NCBI GenBank assembly: GCA_045540815.1
Contig: JAZQHY010000016.1
Location: 1-18,671, forward strand
Direction of reading: 5' to 3'
From: JAZQHR01 sp045540815
Lineage (GTDB): Bacteria > Bacillota > Clostridia > UMGS1810
DNA: 18,671 nucleotides
Under the pieces are notes generated by a model, which searched no databases, was not told the origin of the DNA, and saw only the letters and a program-made list of their open reading frames with translations. Numbering within the stretch: the stretch's first letter is position 1; each line of letters begins with the position of its first letter. This document shows, piece after piece, positions 1 to 7,483 of this stretch. Position numbers and translations under genes: made by a program.

Positions 1-424
<424 letters not shown>

Positions 425-582
425 AAATATCCGTAAGGCTTAATGCCTTAAAAATTTTACGAGTTAATTTGTTAGCTCAAAATTACTTTACTAGCTTAAA
501 AAGCTTGTTACTCAAAGTTCTCTTAACAGAGAACACACTTTATGCTGTTTATTTTTCAAAGACCAATCGTCGCACACGCGAC
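425..582 (-). other. 16S rRNA transcript leader with serial small hairpins and a boxA-like element
   Basis: This is the predicted untranslated leader between the rRNA promoter and mature 16S. It holds five short inverted repeats: 569-573/578-582 (at the very 5' end of the transcript), 517-523/528-534, 493-497/501-505, 461-467/472-478 (one G-U) and 434-439/445-450. The complement of 552-565 reads TGGTCTTTGAAAAA, which resembles the boxA antitermination element found in Firmicute rRNA leaders. The half of the 16S processing stem lying 3' of 16S is outside the window. I see no protein gene between 425 and 727. Confidence 0.6.
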
Positions 583-588
583 TTGTTT

Positions 589-617
589 ATTATATCACCA
601 CAATTCTTCTTTGTCAA
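589..617 (-). promoter_or_regulatory. rRNA operon promoter, perfect sigma-A consensus
   Basis: On the minus strand, TTGACA (complement of 612-617) and TATAAT (complement of 589-594) are separated by exactly 17 bp, with an extended -10 TGA directly before TATAAT. The upstream DNA (618-654) is rich in A and T tracts, as in an UP element. Transcription should start near 582, giving a leader of about 160 nt. A perfect promoter 165-190 bp upstream of 16S is typical of a highly expressed rRNA operon. Confidence 0.9.
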
Positions 618-654
618 CACTTTTTTACAAAAAAATCGTGGTTTTTATAATAAA

Positions 655-681
655 TTATACCCGGAAAAATCCCGGGTATAA
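655..681 (-). terminator. Probable intrinsic terminator of the aminotransferase gene
   Basis: A perfect 10-bp inverted repeat (655-664 and 672-681) with a 7-nt loop lies about 45 bp past the aminotransferase stop. On the minus strand it is followed by a T-rich stretch (TTTATTAT). The T run is interrupted, so termination strength is uncertain. It sits just upstream of the rRNA promoter and would insulate it. Confidence 0.65.
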
Positions 682-727
682 TCATTATATACATTAAATT
701 TCCATTTTATACATTTATAATATAAAA

Positions 728-1918
728 TTATTCTCCGCGAAGGAATTTTTCTAGTCTGTCAAGACCTTCTTTGATATTTTCCATACTTGTAGCATAAGAC
801 CATCTTACATAACCTTCAGCGTCAAATCCTGAACCAGGAACTACAGCAACCATTGCTTTTTCAAGGAACAATTCAGCAAAATCGTCCGAACCAGTTATGA
901 CCTTGCCATAAAGTTCTTTACCTATTATATTTTTAATGTTCATCATTACATAAAACGCACCATTTGGCATAAGACACGAAACACCTTCAATACCATTCAT
1001 TCTCTCAACCATATAGTTACGACGCTCTTCAAAAACATCTACCATTTCTTTTATCTGCGCTTCGTCGCTGTCAAGTGCTGCAAGTGCTGCATACTGAGCA
1101 ATAGTATTTGGATTAGATGTAGCATGACTCTGAACGTTACCCATAACCTTTGCAAGTTCCTCATTAGATGCTGTATAACCTATTCTCCAGCCAGTCATAG
1201 CGTATGCTTTTGACATACCATTTACTATAATAGTAAGGTTTTTTATTTCATCATTAAAAGACGCTATACTCACGTGGCTTTTTCCGTCATAAATAAGCTT
1301 TTCATATATTTCATCAGAAACTACATATATATTGTGCTTAACTGCAACATCAGCAATAGCTTTAAGCTCATCTTCAGTATATACCATACCAGTAGGGTTA
1401 CTTGGACTGTTTAGAACAAGAGCTTTAGTCTTTGGTGTAATTGCATTTTCAAACTCAGCTGCAGTAAATTTAAATTCATTTTCCTCTGTAGTAGCTAGGA
1501 TTACAGGTACTCCGTCCGCTAGCTTAACCATTTCAGGATAACTTACCCAATAAGGCGCAGGGATGATAACTTCATCGCCAGGATTTAATATAGTACCAAA
1601 TATATTTACAAGTGAGTGTTTTGCACCATTACTTACAACTATCTGGTTTGGTTTATAATCAAGACCATTATCTTTTTTTAGTTTTTCACATATTGCCTTT
1701 TTTAGGTCAACAATACCAGATGCAGGAGTATATTTAGTAAGCCCTTTGTTTATAGCATCTATTGCTGCATCTTTTATGTGCTGCGGAGTATCAAAATCCG
1801 GCTCGCCCGCTCCAAAGCCAACAACATTAAGTCCGTCTGCCTTCATCTGTTTGAATTTTGAGTCAATCGCAAGTGTAGGCGACGCACAAATACCCGCATA
1901 CTTTTCTGAAATATACAT
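728..1918 (-). CDS. Class I/II PLP-dependent aminotransferase, aspartate aminotransferase-like
   Basis: This 396-residue protein is a complete fold-type I aminotransferase, probably cytosolic, transferring an amino group between an amino acid such as aspartate and a 2-oxo acid. Visible motifs are the SPSNPTG loop (N174), the SDEIYE motif (D202, Y205) that positions the PLP ring, and SKAYAMTGWRIGY with Schiff-base lysine K237 and phosphate-binding R245. YVRWSYATS near residue 370 carries the arginine expected to bind the substrate alpha-carboxylate. Length and the N-terminal APTLAID-like stretch (SPTLAID here) match the AspB/Thermus-type aspartate aminotransferases (subgroup Ib). Substrate cannot be fixed from sequence alone: aspartate, prephenate and other amino acids are used in this family. 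ATG start with AGGAGG 7 nt upstream. It has its own promoter (1985-2013), is followed by a hairpin terminator, and is probably monocistronic. Confidence 0.93.
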   Translation of the reverse strand: MYISEKYAGICASPTLAIDSKFKQMKADGLNVVGFGAGEPDFDTPQHIKDAAIDAINKGLTKYTPASGIVDLKKAICEKLKKDNGLDYKPNQIVVSNGAKHSLVNIFGTILNPGDEVIIPAPYWVSYPEMVKLADGVPVILATTEENEFKFTAAEFENAITPKTKALVLNSPSNPTGMVYTEDELKAIADVAVKHNIYVVSDEIYEKLIYDGKSHVSIASFNDEIKNLTIIVNGMSKAYAMTGWRIGYTASNEELAKVMGNVQSHATSNPNTIAQYAALAALDSDEAQIKEMVDVFEERRNYMVERMNGIEGVSCLMPNGAFYVMMNIKNIIGKELYGKVITGSDDFAELFLEKAMVAVVPGSGFDAEGYVRWSYATSMENIKEGLDRLEKFLRGE

Positions 1919-1984
1919 ATTTGCCTCCTAATTTTGAAATTTTTCTTAACAACAAATTTCATTTTTGTTTTAATCGTTGTGAAT

Positions 1985-2013
1985 ATTTTAATATATTTTT
2001 TGTAAAAATGCAA
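1985..2013 (-). promoter_or_regulatory. Promoter of the aminotransferase gene
   Basis: On the minus strand TTGCAT (complement of 2008-2013), a 17-bp spacer and TAAAAT (complement of 1985-1990) form a good sigma-A promoter. Predicted start is near 1978, giving a leader of about 60 nt. The leader contains a 7-bp inverted repeat (1936-1942/1954-1960) just before the ribosome binding site. The rest of the gap 2014-2157 is AT-rich with nothing else I can recognise. Confidence 0.7.
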
Positions 2014-2157
2014 GATTTATTTTCGAAAATTTCAAAAAATTCTCAAATTCTACATATAATCTCAAATCCACAATGTTATTATGTGTATTTTCACCAATAA
2101 AATCATCGGCATACCAAAATATCGTATTACTATTAAAGTACAAGTCAAATCATATCG

Positions 2158-2541
2158 TCACATAGAATTATCGAATGCGCCTCTTATTACATTTATGCTT
2201 TTCTTTATAAACTTATCGCCCTTTATTTCACCTATAACTTCGGCAACATCAAAGCGTATCTGTTTTTCAGTCGGATGCTTTAACAGGTAATACTGTGCTC
2301 CCAAAATTATCTTGTGCCTTTTACGATAATCTACCGCCTCAGACGGCATGCCAAACTTATCCGTTTTTCGTGTTTTTACTTCGACAAAGCATAAGAATTT
2401 AGAGTTTTCAGCTATTATATCAACTTCCGCATTTCTAAGGCGATAATTTTTCTCAAGTATCTTATATCCCTTAAATCTGTACCAACGTGCTACAAGTTCT
2501 TCTCCTATAGCACCTACTGATTTTTTATTTTCATTTAACAT
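2158..2541 (-). CDS. yraN: YraN/UPF0102 family endonuclease-like protein
   Basis: A 127-residue protein of the UPF0102/YraN family, which has the PD-(D/E)XK nuclease-like fold of Holliday-junction resolvases. No well-established enzymatic role is known for the family. The signature residues are present: GEELVARW (E14) near the N-terminus, EVDIIA (E39, D41) and FVEVKTRK (E54, K56), giving a D...ExK metal site. Length is typical. The start overlaps the end of rnhB by 11 nt (2531-2541), so the two are translationally linked. yraN after rnhB is a common Firmicute arrangement and suggests a DNA or RNA maintenance role. I found no clear terminator after the TGA stop. Confidence 0.9.
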   Translation of the reverse strand: MLNENKKSVGAIGEELVARWYRFKGYKILEKNYRLRNAEVDIIAENSKFLCFVEVKTRKTDKFGMPSEAVDYRKRHKIILGAQYYLLKHPTEKQIRFDVAEVIGEIKGDKFIKKSINVIRGAFDNSM

Positions 2542-3130
2542 ATTCTTTTACACCTTTAAATGTCTTTCTGTGTATAGGGCAAGGACCGTATTTCTGTATA
2601 AGTTCACGATGCTCGACTGTTCCATATGCTTTATGCTTTTCAAAATTATACTGCGGATATTTTTCTGCCATTTCCTTCATATATCTATCCCTTGACACTT
2701 TGGCAAGTATAGATGCCGCTGCTATTGACTGGCATTTGCTGTCGCCCTTTACCACAAGCTCGTGCGGAACATCTATCCCTTGTGCACGATTGCCGTCTAT
2801 AAGTGCCATTTCGGGTCTAATGCTAAGACCTTCTAACGCTTTTCTAAAGGACATATATGTAGCCTGCAATATATTTTCTCTGTCGATAGTATCAACATCA
2901 ACGCTTACTATATTATAACAAACGGCCTTCTCTATTATTATATCAAAAAGTTCTTCTCTTTGTTTTTCCGAAAGTTTTTTTGAGTCGTTAATCCCTTCAA
3001 TATATGTACCGGGTTTTAGTATAACCGCCGCTGCATACAAGTCACCTGCAAGCGGACCTCTGCCAGCCTCGTCTACTCCTGCAACAAGTGTTAAGCCATC
3101 ATCCCAATATTTATTTTCGTAATCAAGCAT
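2531..3130 (-). CDS. rnhB: Ribonuclease HII
   Basis: A 199-residue RNase HII, which cleaves the RNA strand of RNA-DNA hybrids and nicks at single ribonucleotides left in DNA. The DEDD metal-binding set is visible: D20 and E21 in DEAGRGPLAG, D112 in IDGN and D130 in KGDSK, followed by the conserved AAASILAKVSRD helix. The segment after GPLAG reads DLYAAAV where many family members have PVVAAAV. This is a mild variation next to the active site and does not touch the catalytic residues. ATG start with AAGGAG upstream. It lies between rbgA (56-bp gap with a hairpin) and yraN (11-nt overlap), as in many Firmicutes. Confidence 0.96.
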   Translation of the reverse strand: MLDYENKYWDDGLTLVAGVDEAGRGPLAGDLYAAAVILKPGTYIEGINDSKKLSEKQREELFDIIIEKAVCYNIVSVDVDTIDRENILQATYMSFRKALEGLSIRPEMALIDGNRAQGIDVPHELVVKGDSKCQSIAAASILAKVSRDRYMKEMAEKYPQYNFEKHKAYGTVEHRELIQKYGPCPIHRKTFKGVKEYVK

Positions 3131-3150
3131 AATTTATCTCCTTATACCAC

Positions 3151-3179
3151 AAAAGTTTCAAGAAACTCTTGAAACTTTT
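3151..3179 (-). other. Perfect 12-bp intergenic hairpin between rbgA and rnhB
   Basis: Positions 3151-3162 and 3168-3179 are perfect inverted repeats with a 5-nt loop. In the minus-strand transcript the stem ends in UUUU, then G, so it only partly resembles an intrinsic terminator. It lies inside a run of co-oriented genes, so it could be a leaky terminator, an RNA-processing site or a stability element that lowers rnhB-yraN output relative to rbgA. Confidence 0.6.
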
Positions 3180-3186
3180 TGTATTT

Positions 3187-4032
3187 TTATGGTCTTTCCA
3201 GCGTAATCTTGCCAAGCTTACAGCCCCTAAACTCATCAAGAAGTATGTTGGCTGCTCTAAATGTGTCAATCTCGCCGCCCGAGATTACAAAACCACGTTT
3301 TTTACCAAGATACTCTAAAAGCTCGTAGCCTTCTAAATCACCAAAATCGGTCATTTTGTATCTGTCAGTAAGACTCTGAGGATAGTTATCTTTAAGAAAA
3401 GTTAAAAGATAGCACGAAAGCTCCTCTACATCAACTATTTCATCTTTAATAGAGCCTGTATATGCAAGTTTAAGTCCAACCTGTTCATCCTCAAACTTTG
3501 GCCAGAGTATGCCTGCAGTATCTAAAAGTTCAAAGCCGTTTTGAAGCCTTATCCACTGTTTGCCGCGAGTCACGCCAGGTTTATCTCCCGTCTTGGCGCT
3601 CTTCTTACCCGAAAGTTTATTTATAAATGATGATTTACCCACATTAGGTATACCAACCACCATTATCTTTATAGCCCTGCCAACTATACCCTTTTCTTTT
3701 TCACGATTTATCTTATCGGCAAGTATTTTTTTGCACGCGTCGAACACCACATTTGTCCCTTTGGTATCAACAGAGTTCATTACCAAGACGTGCTCACCCG
3801 TTTTAACAAAGTGATTTTTCCATTCATCGGTAGCGCTGTTATCCGCCATATCCGATTTGTTCATAACCAAAAGATGCGGTTTTCCATTTATAATATCTTT
3901 TATATCCGGATTTCTGCTGCTCATAGGTATTCTGGCATCGACAAGCTCCACAACTATATCAACAAGCTTTATGTCCGCCTGTATTTGTCTTATTGTCTTG
4001 GTCATATGACCGGGAAACCATTGTAAATTCAT
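3187..4032 (-). CDS. rbgA: Ribosome biogenesis GTPase RbgA (YlqF), circularly permuted
   Basis: A 281-residue circularly permuted GTPase needed for late 50S subunit assembly. GTPase motifs run in permuted order: NKSD (G4, 58-61), then GIPNVGKSS (G1/P-loop, 127-135), T155 (G2) and DTAG (G3, 171-174). The N-terminal WFPGHM motif (5-10) is typical of the RbgA/YlqF family, and the C-terminal domain after about 190 matches the RNA-binding helical domain in length. ATG start with GGAGG. It begins 18 bp after lepB and is followed by a 12-bp hairpin, then rnhB. The lepB-rbgA-rnhB order is conserved in Firmicutes. Confidence 0.96.
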   Translation of the reverse strand: MNLQWFPGHMTKTIRQIQADIKLVDIVVELVDARIPMSSRNPDIKDIINGKPHLLVMNKSDMADNSATDEWKNHFVKTGEHVLVMNSVDTKGTNVVFDACKKILADKINREKEKGIVGRAIKIMVVGIPNVGKSSFINKLSGKKSAKTGDKPGVTRGKQWIRLQNGFELLDTAGILWPKFEDEQVGLKLAYTGSIKDEIVDVEELSCYLLTFLKDNYPQSLTDRYKMTDFGDLEGYELLEYLGKKRGFVISGGEIDTFRAANILLDEFRGCKLGKITLERP

Positions 4033-4050
4033 ACAATCCTCCGAAACTTA

Positions 4051-4692
4051 TTATTCATAAAGCGAACCGAACTGTCCAAGCGGGAATATTCTAAATATTG
4101 CTTTACCTATTATGCTATCCTCCGATACAGCACCAACACTTGTAAGTCTGCTGTCACTTGAATTGTTTCTGTTGTCACCCATTGCAAAAATATGGTCTTC
4201 AGGTACTGTAAAAGGATATGTCATATTTCCAAAATGAAGTGCATCAATAGGCTCAAGTATATAATCTTCTTCAATAACCTCTCCATCAACTATAACACTA
4301 CCCGTGTCATAATCAAATTCAACCACCTGACCCTCAAGTGCGATTACCCTTTTCACATAAGGAGTTTCAGGGCTGTTCTTAGGTTTGAAAACTATAATAT
4401 CTCCTACCTCAGGCTCATACATAAACCTGTTTACATATAATACATCTCTGTCGTTAAGTGTTGGGTCCATAGAATGTCCCGAAACATTTACAAGTGTAAA
4501 TACGTAGTTTCTTATTACAAGCGCTATAGCAACCGCAACAACTATACATATAAGCCAGTCGAGTATCTCTCTAAGTATTCCTTTTTTAGGCTCTTCTATT
4601 TCATCTTCGAAAGTTTCTTCGATTATTTCCTCGTTTATTTCTTCGCTTATTTCTTCAGAATTTCCCTGTGTATTGTTTTCAAATTCGTCCAC
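4051..4692 (-). CDS. lepB: Signal peptidase I (type I, membrane-anchored)
   Basis: A 213-residue signal peptidase I, which cuts signal peptides from exported preproteins on the outer face of the membrane. It has one predicted membrane helix (about 44-63), the catalytic serine in SGHSM (S74), the general-base lysine in YVKRVIALEG (K114) and the box MGDNRNNSSDSR (171-182). The first 34 residues are strikingly acidic and would lie in the cytosol; this tail is not part of the catalytic core. The start is GTG, because the nearby ATG upstream runs into a stop after two codons and GAGGG lies 9 nt before the GTG. It follows rplS by about 100 bp and is followed by rbgA after 18 bp. Confidence 0.95.
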   Translation of the reverse strand: MDEFENNTQGNSEEISEEINEEIIEETFEDEIEEPKKGILREILDWLICIVVAVAIALVIRNYVFTLVNVSGHSMDPTLNDRDVLYVNRFMYEPEVGDIIVFKPKNSPETPYVKRVIALEGQVVEFDYDTGSVIVDGEVIEEDYILEPIDALHFGNMTYPFTVPEDHIFAMGDNRNNSSDSRLTSVGAVSEDSIIGKAIFRIFPLGQFGSLYE

Positions 4693-4736
4693 TTAAAACA
4701 TCCCTCTCTCAATAAAAATTCACCTAAAACGCACAA

Positions 4737-4767
4737 GTGCTATGGTGAAACGATATCCCCATAGCAC
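4737..4767 (-). other. 9-bp hairpin in the rplS-lepB gap
   Basis: GTGCTATGG (4737-4745) and its perfect complement (4759-4767) flank a 13-nt loop. On the minus strand it is not directly followed by a T run, so it is not a classic intrinsic terminator. It could be an RNA-processing or 3'-end stability element that separates L19 expression from lepB. A shorter 4-bp hairpin (4787-4790/4795-4798) lies directly after the rplS stop and is followed by ATTTTT, which might cause weak termination. Confidence 0.5.
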
Positions 4768-4798
4768 ATAAGCATCGTAAAAATCTGTCGCAAACGAC

Positions 4799-5140
4799 TT
4801 AGATTCTCTCTTTAACTTTAGCTGCTTTACCAACTCTCTCACGGATGTAGTAAAGTTTAGCTCTTCTAACTCTACCTTTTCTAACTACTTCAATCTTAGC
4901 AATCTTTGGAGAATTAACTGGGAAAGTTCTTTCTACACCAACACCATAAGAAACTCTTCTTACAGTAAATGTTTCAGAAATTCCGCCGTGTTTTTTAGAG
5001 ATGATAGTTCCTTCAAATACCTGGATTCTCTCTCTGTTACCTTCTTTAACTTTAACATGAACTTTTACAGTATCACCGATACAAAGTTCAGGAAGATCTG
5101 TTCTGATCTGGCTTTCAGTAATATTCTTAATTATATCCAT
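4799..5140 (-). CDS. rplS: 50S ribosomal protein L19
   Basis: A 113-residue bacterial L19, a 50S subunit protein at the interface with 30S. The length is typical and the conserved blocks are present: FEGTIISKKHGGISETFTVRR (about 43-63, shown by FEG and TFTVRR), GVGVERTFPVNSP and the basic C-terminal RVRRAKLYYIRER. ATG start with a strong GGGAGG SD. It has its own promoter (5217-5245) downstream of trmD, giving a leader of about 70 nt that may control translation. rplS directly after trmD is the usual Firmicute order. Confidence 0.98.
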   Translation of the reverse strand: MDIIKNITESQIRTDLPELCIGDTVKVHVKVKEGNRERIQVFEGTIISKKHGGISETFTVRRVSYGVGVERTFPVNSPKIAKIEVVRKGRVRRAKLYYIRERVGKAAKVKERI

Positions 5141-5146
5141 TATTTT

Positions 5147-5198
5147 ATCCTCCCTTCACCGTAGACGTTCTTGCCTGACCCCTTGTCAACCAGAGGAC
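5147..5198 (-). promoter_or_regulatory. Possible L19 autoregulatory leader: anti-SD element facing the rplS SD
   Basis: In the predicted rplS leader the complement of 5192-5198 (GUCCUCU) can pair with the complement of 5147-5153 (GGAGGAU), which contains the rplS SD: seven pairs, two of them G-U. A second short stem (UUGAC/GUCAG with an AAGGG loop) can form between them. Ribosomal protein leaders that hide the SD are known, and an L19 leader family is described in Firmicutes. I infer a similar switch here and have not matched it to that family's consensus. Confidence 0.4.
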
Positions 5199-5216
5199 CG
5201 CCCGTTTTACCATAAT

Positions 5217-5245
5217 ACTATACCACACTCAAAATCAAATTTCAA
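5217..5245 (-). promoter_or_regulatory. Promoter of rplS (extended -10)
   Basis: On the minus strand TTGAAA (complement of 5240-5245), a 17-bp spacer ending in TGG, and TATAGT (complement of 5217-5222) form a strong sigma-A promoter with an extended -10. Predicted start is near 5210. It lies in the gap downstream of the trmD stop, so rplS and the genes after it can be made independently of trmD. Confidence 0.75.
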
Positions 5246-5264
5246 GTACTTTTTTCAAAAAATT

Positions 5265-5963
5265 TTATTTTTTCTCGTCATTTACATATTTTTCATACAA
5301 ATCAGGTCTTTTATTCATAGTTTCCTCAAGTGATTTTTGCTTACGCCACTCGTCAATTTTGGCGTGATTTCCCGATAATAGCACCTCCGGAACTTCTAGT
5401 CCCATAAACTCAGGTGGTCTTGTGTATTGCGGATATTCTAAAAGACCGTTATAATGCGACTCTTCGGTAAAGCTTTCCTCGTTTGATAAAACTCCGTCTA
5501 TCATTCTGCACACACTGTCAACTAATACCATAGCAGGAAGCTCACCACCAGTTAACACATAATCGCCTATGGATATTTCCTCGTCAACTATCGTATCGAT
5601 TATTCTCTGGTCCACACCTTCGTAATGTCCGCACAATATAACGATGTTTTCCTTTGTTGCAAACTCTCTGCACTTATTCTGTGTAAGCACATTTCCCTTA
5701 GGACTCATATATATCACGTGCGGTTTTTCATCGCACTTGTCAGCTATACTCTTATACGCCTTGTATATAGGCTCTGCCTGCATCACCATACCTCTGCCGC
5801 CACCGTATGGATAATCATCGACCCGATTGTGCTTGTTACACGCAAAGTCGCGAATATTTACAGTATTAAATTCTATTATTCCCTTTTTCTCTGCCCTGCC
5901 AAGTATGCTTTCATAAAGAACCGAAAACATTTCAGGGAAAAGAGTAAGTATATTAAATCGCAT
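5265..5963 (-). CDS. trmD: tRNA (guanine-N1-)-methyltransferase TrmD
   Basis: A 232-residue SPOUT-class methyltransferase that makes m1G37 beside the anticodon of tRNAs, using S-adenosylmethionine and preventing +1 frameshifts. Conserved blocks are DDYPYGGGRGM (49-59), CGHYEGVDQR (111-120), the knot loop ISIGDYVLTGGELPA (130-144) and YPQYTRP (177-183). Length is typical. ATG start with GGAGG close upstream. It is followed by rplS as expected. The gene upstream is an alpha/beta hydrolase rather than rimM. A TATAAT (complement of 5986-5991) lies in the 64-bp upstream gap but has no good -35, so trmD may have a weak promoter of its own or be read through from upstream. Confidence 0.97.
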   Translation of the reverse strand: MRFNILTLFPEMFSVLYESILGRAEKKGIIEFNTVNIRDFACNKHNRVDDYPYGGGRGMVMQAEPIYKAYKSIADKCDEKPHVIYMSPKGNVLTQNKCREFATKENIVILCGHYEGVDQRIIDTIVDEEISIGDYVLTGGELPAMVLVDSVCRMIDGVLSNEESFTEESHYNGLLEYPQYTRPPEFMGLEVPEVLLSGNHAKIDEWRKQKSLEETMNKRPDLYEKYVNDEKK

Positions 5964-6027
5964 AGATTCCTCCGCGCATTTGCTTATTATATAATATCAT
6001 TCCACTTATAATTTATAATTTTTTAAA

Positions 6028-6702
6028 TCAACCATATATATTACTGCCTTTAAATTTATCAATTATTTCATCGCTATTTTCGTTGGTATTTGCAAGAAGC
6101 CACTTAAACACATCTGGATTGCTAAATGTATCAGTCCACGAATCGTGCTTTGCTTCAGGATATATAGTAAGCTTAGCATTTCCTCCTTTTTTATTAACTG
6201 ACTCAACCATTTTAATAGATTCCTCCACCTTAACAGTCGCATCCTGCTCTCCATGAAATGCCCAAACAGGTACATTTATAAGCCTACCGGCATTCCAGTA
6301 CATTCCGCCGCCGCATATCGGAACAATAGCTGCAAACAGCTCGGGCAGACTCATAGCAAGCTGCCATGTTCCATAACCTCCCATACTGTTACCCATAAGA
6401 TAAATTCTTTTTTCATCGGCAAATTCTTCACCGGCTATTTTGCATACCAACCCTTTTAGCTGTTCAAACACATCAAACCACGTGTTTGCAGAGCACTGCG
6501 GAGCTACTGTAACAAATGGAAAATCAGTATGCTTTTGTGTTATTTCGAAATATTTGTTTCCTATCACTAAATCCAAATCATCTCCACGGGTTCCCGCACC
6601 GTGCAAAAATATTATTACGGGACATTTTTGACCTGCCTTGTACCCGTCTGGATATCTTACTACATATTTTAAATTTTCAAATTTGCAAACTTCTGTTTTC
6701 AT
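6028..6702 (-). CDS. Alpha/beta hydrolase, predicted esterase/peptidase-like
   Basis: A 224-residue alpha/beta-hydrolase without a signal peptide or membrane segment, so probably cytosolic. The catalytic triad is readable: nucleophile S106 in GNSMGGYG, D154 in HGEQDATV and H186 in KHDSW. HGAG (34-37) supplies the oxyanion region. The overall pattern fits the carboxylesterase/prolyl-oligopeptidase-like group of small predicted esterases or peptidases, often involved in releasing acyl groups or short esters. The natural substrate cannot be told. ATG start with GGGG upstream. It begins 32 bp after the HAD phosphatase gene and ends 64 bp before trmD, in the place where rimM is often found. Confidence 0.85.
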   Translation of the reverse strand: MKTEVCKFENLKYVVRYPDGYKAGQKCPVIIFLHGAGTRGDDLDLVIGNKYFEITQKHTDFPFVTVAPQCSANTWFDVFEQLKGLVCKIAGEEFADEKRIYLMGNSMGGYGTWQLAMSLPELFAAIVPICGGGMYWNAGRLINVPVWAFHGEQDATVKVEESIKMVESVNKKGGNAKLTIYPEAKHDSWTDTFSNPDVFKWLLANTNENSDEIIDKFKGSNIYG

Positions 6703-6734
6703 AAAATCCCCTACTTTTATTTTAAATTCACATT

Positions 6735-7376
6735 TTATATATTAAGCAATTCCGAAAAATCGTGTATGTAATAATCAGAAACGCTCTTTATGTCATTAAT
6801 GTATTCCGCTGATGACTCATCAAAAACTCCGCAAACTTTCATTCCCGCAATTGATGCTGTTTTATCGGCATTATAGTTATCGTCAAGGAAAAGTATTTCA
6901 TCAATTGGCCTACCAATCTTCTCGGCAGCTCGTTTATAAATATCCGGGTCGGCTTTTGTCGTTCCAAAATCATCGCACGACCATACATTTGTAAATAATT
7001 CGTATATTCCCAGCCTCTTCAAACAAACATCCAACATAGAATGAGGACTTGCTGTTAAAACATTAAGATGAGCATTGTTTTGTTTGAGTTTTCTCAATGT
7101 TTGAATAACATTCTTCTTAGCATTAATACGATGCTCATATTCATCTAACGCATATTTTTTCATCAAAGAAACCAATTCCTCTTCAGGCATATCAATTCCA
7201 AGCTCTATAAAATATCTAGCAGTACCCATATATCCTAATGGGGTAATTACCTTTACTATATCACTTTCATAAGCAATGTTATTTTCATCAAGAATTCTTA
7301 GCATTACAGATACAAAAGTCGGCATCGAATCCACTAAAGTACCATCAAAATCAAACAAATATGTATTAAATTTCAC
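6735..7376 (-). CDS. HAD-superfamily hydrolase (phosphoglycolate phosphatase-like)
   Basis: A 213-residue cytosolic HAD phosphatase of the Gph/PGMB-like type with an inserted helical cap. Residues below count from the GTG start: DFDGT (nucleophile D9, acid D11), LTAS (T108), K141 in TTKADPDIY, and the metal-binding LDD (D165, D166). The start is the GTG at 7374-7376, because GGAGGTT lies 7 nt before it, whereas the upstream in-frame ATG (at 7397) has no ribosome binding site and would add seven residues with no family match. It is followed after 32 bp by the hydrolase gene, so the two are probably co-transcribed. Substrate unknown: sugar phosphates, phosphoglycolate and nucleotides are all possible. 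Confidence 0.88.
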   Translation of the reverse strand: MKFNTYLFDFDGTLVDSMPTFVSVMLRILDENNIAYESDIVKVITPLGYMGTARYFIELGIDMPEEELVSLMKKYALDEYEHRINAKKNVIQTLRKLKQNNAHLNVLTASPHSMLDVCLKRLGIYELFTNVWSCDDFGTTKADPDIYKRAAEKIGRPIDEILFLDDNYNADKTASIAGMKVCGVFDESSAEYINDIKSVSDYYIHDFSELLNI

Positions 7377-7454
7377 TTGTAACCTCCAAAAATTCATTTT
7401 TTAACATCCATTTTAAAATAAAAATTGATTATATCCTTTGTTTTCGACAGATTC

Positions 7455-7483
7455 ATTATACCACTTACAAACGAAAAAGGCAA
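7455..7483 (-). promoter_or_regulatory. Probable promoter of the HAD phosphatase-hydrolase pair
   Basis: On the minus strand TATAAT (complement of 7455-7460) is preceded by TGG, an extended -10. A TTGCCT -35 (complement of 7478-7483) lies at 17 bp and overlaps the putP terminator. A second TATAAT (complement of 7428-7433) lies closer to the gene but has no -35. Confidence 0.5.

Noticed and set aside
5625..6011. A 128-codon frame antisense to trmD
   Set aside because: It lies opposite trmD, has no binding site or recognisable domain, and is explained by trmD codon bias.
6063..6275. A 70-codon minus-strand frame inside the alpha/beta hydrolase gene
   Set aside because: It is an out-of-frame reading of the hydrolase, whose triad and length are complete.
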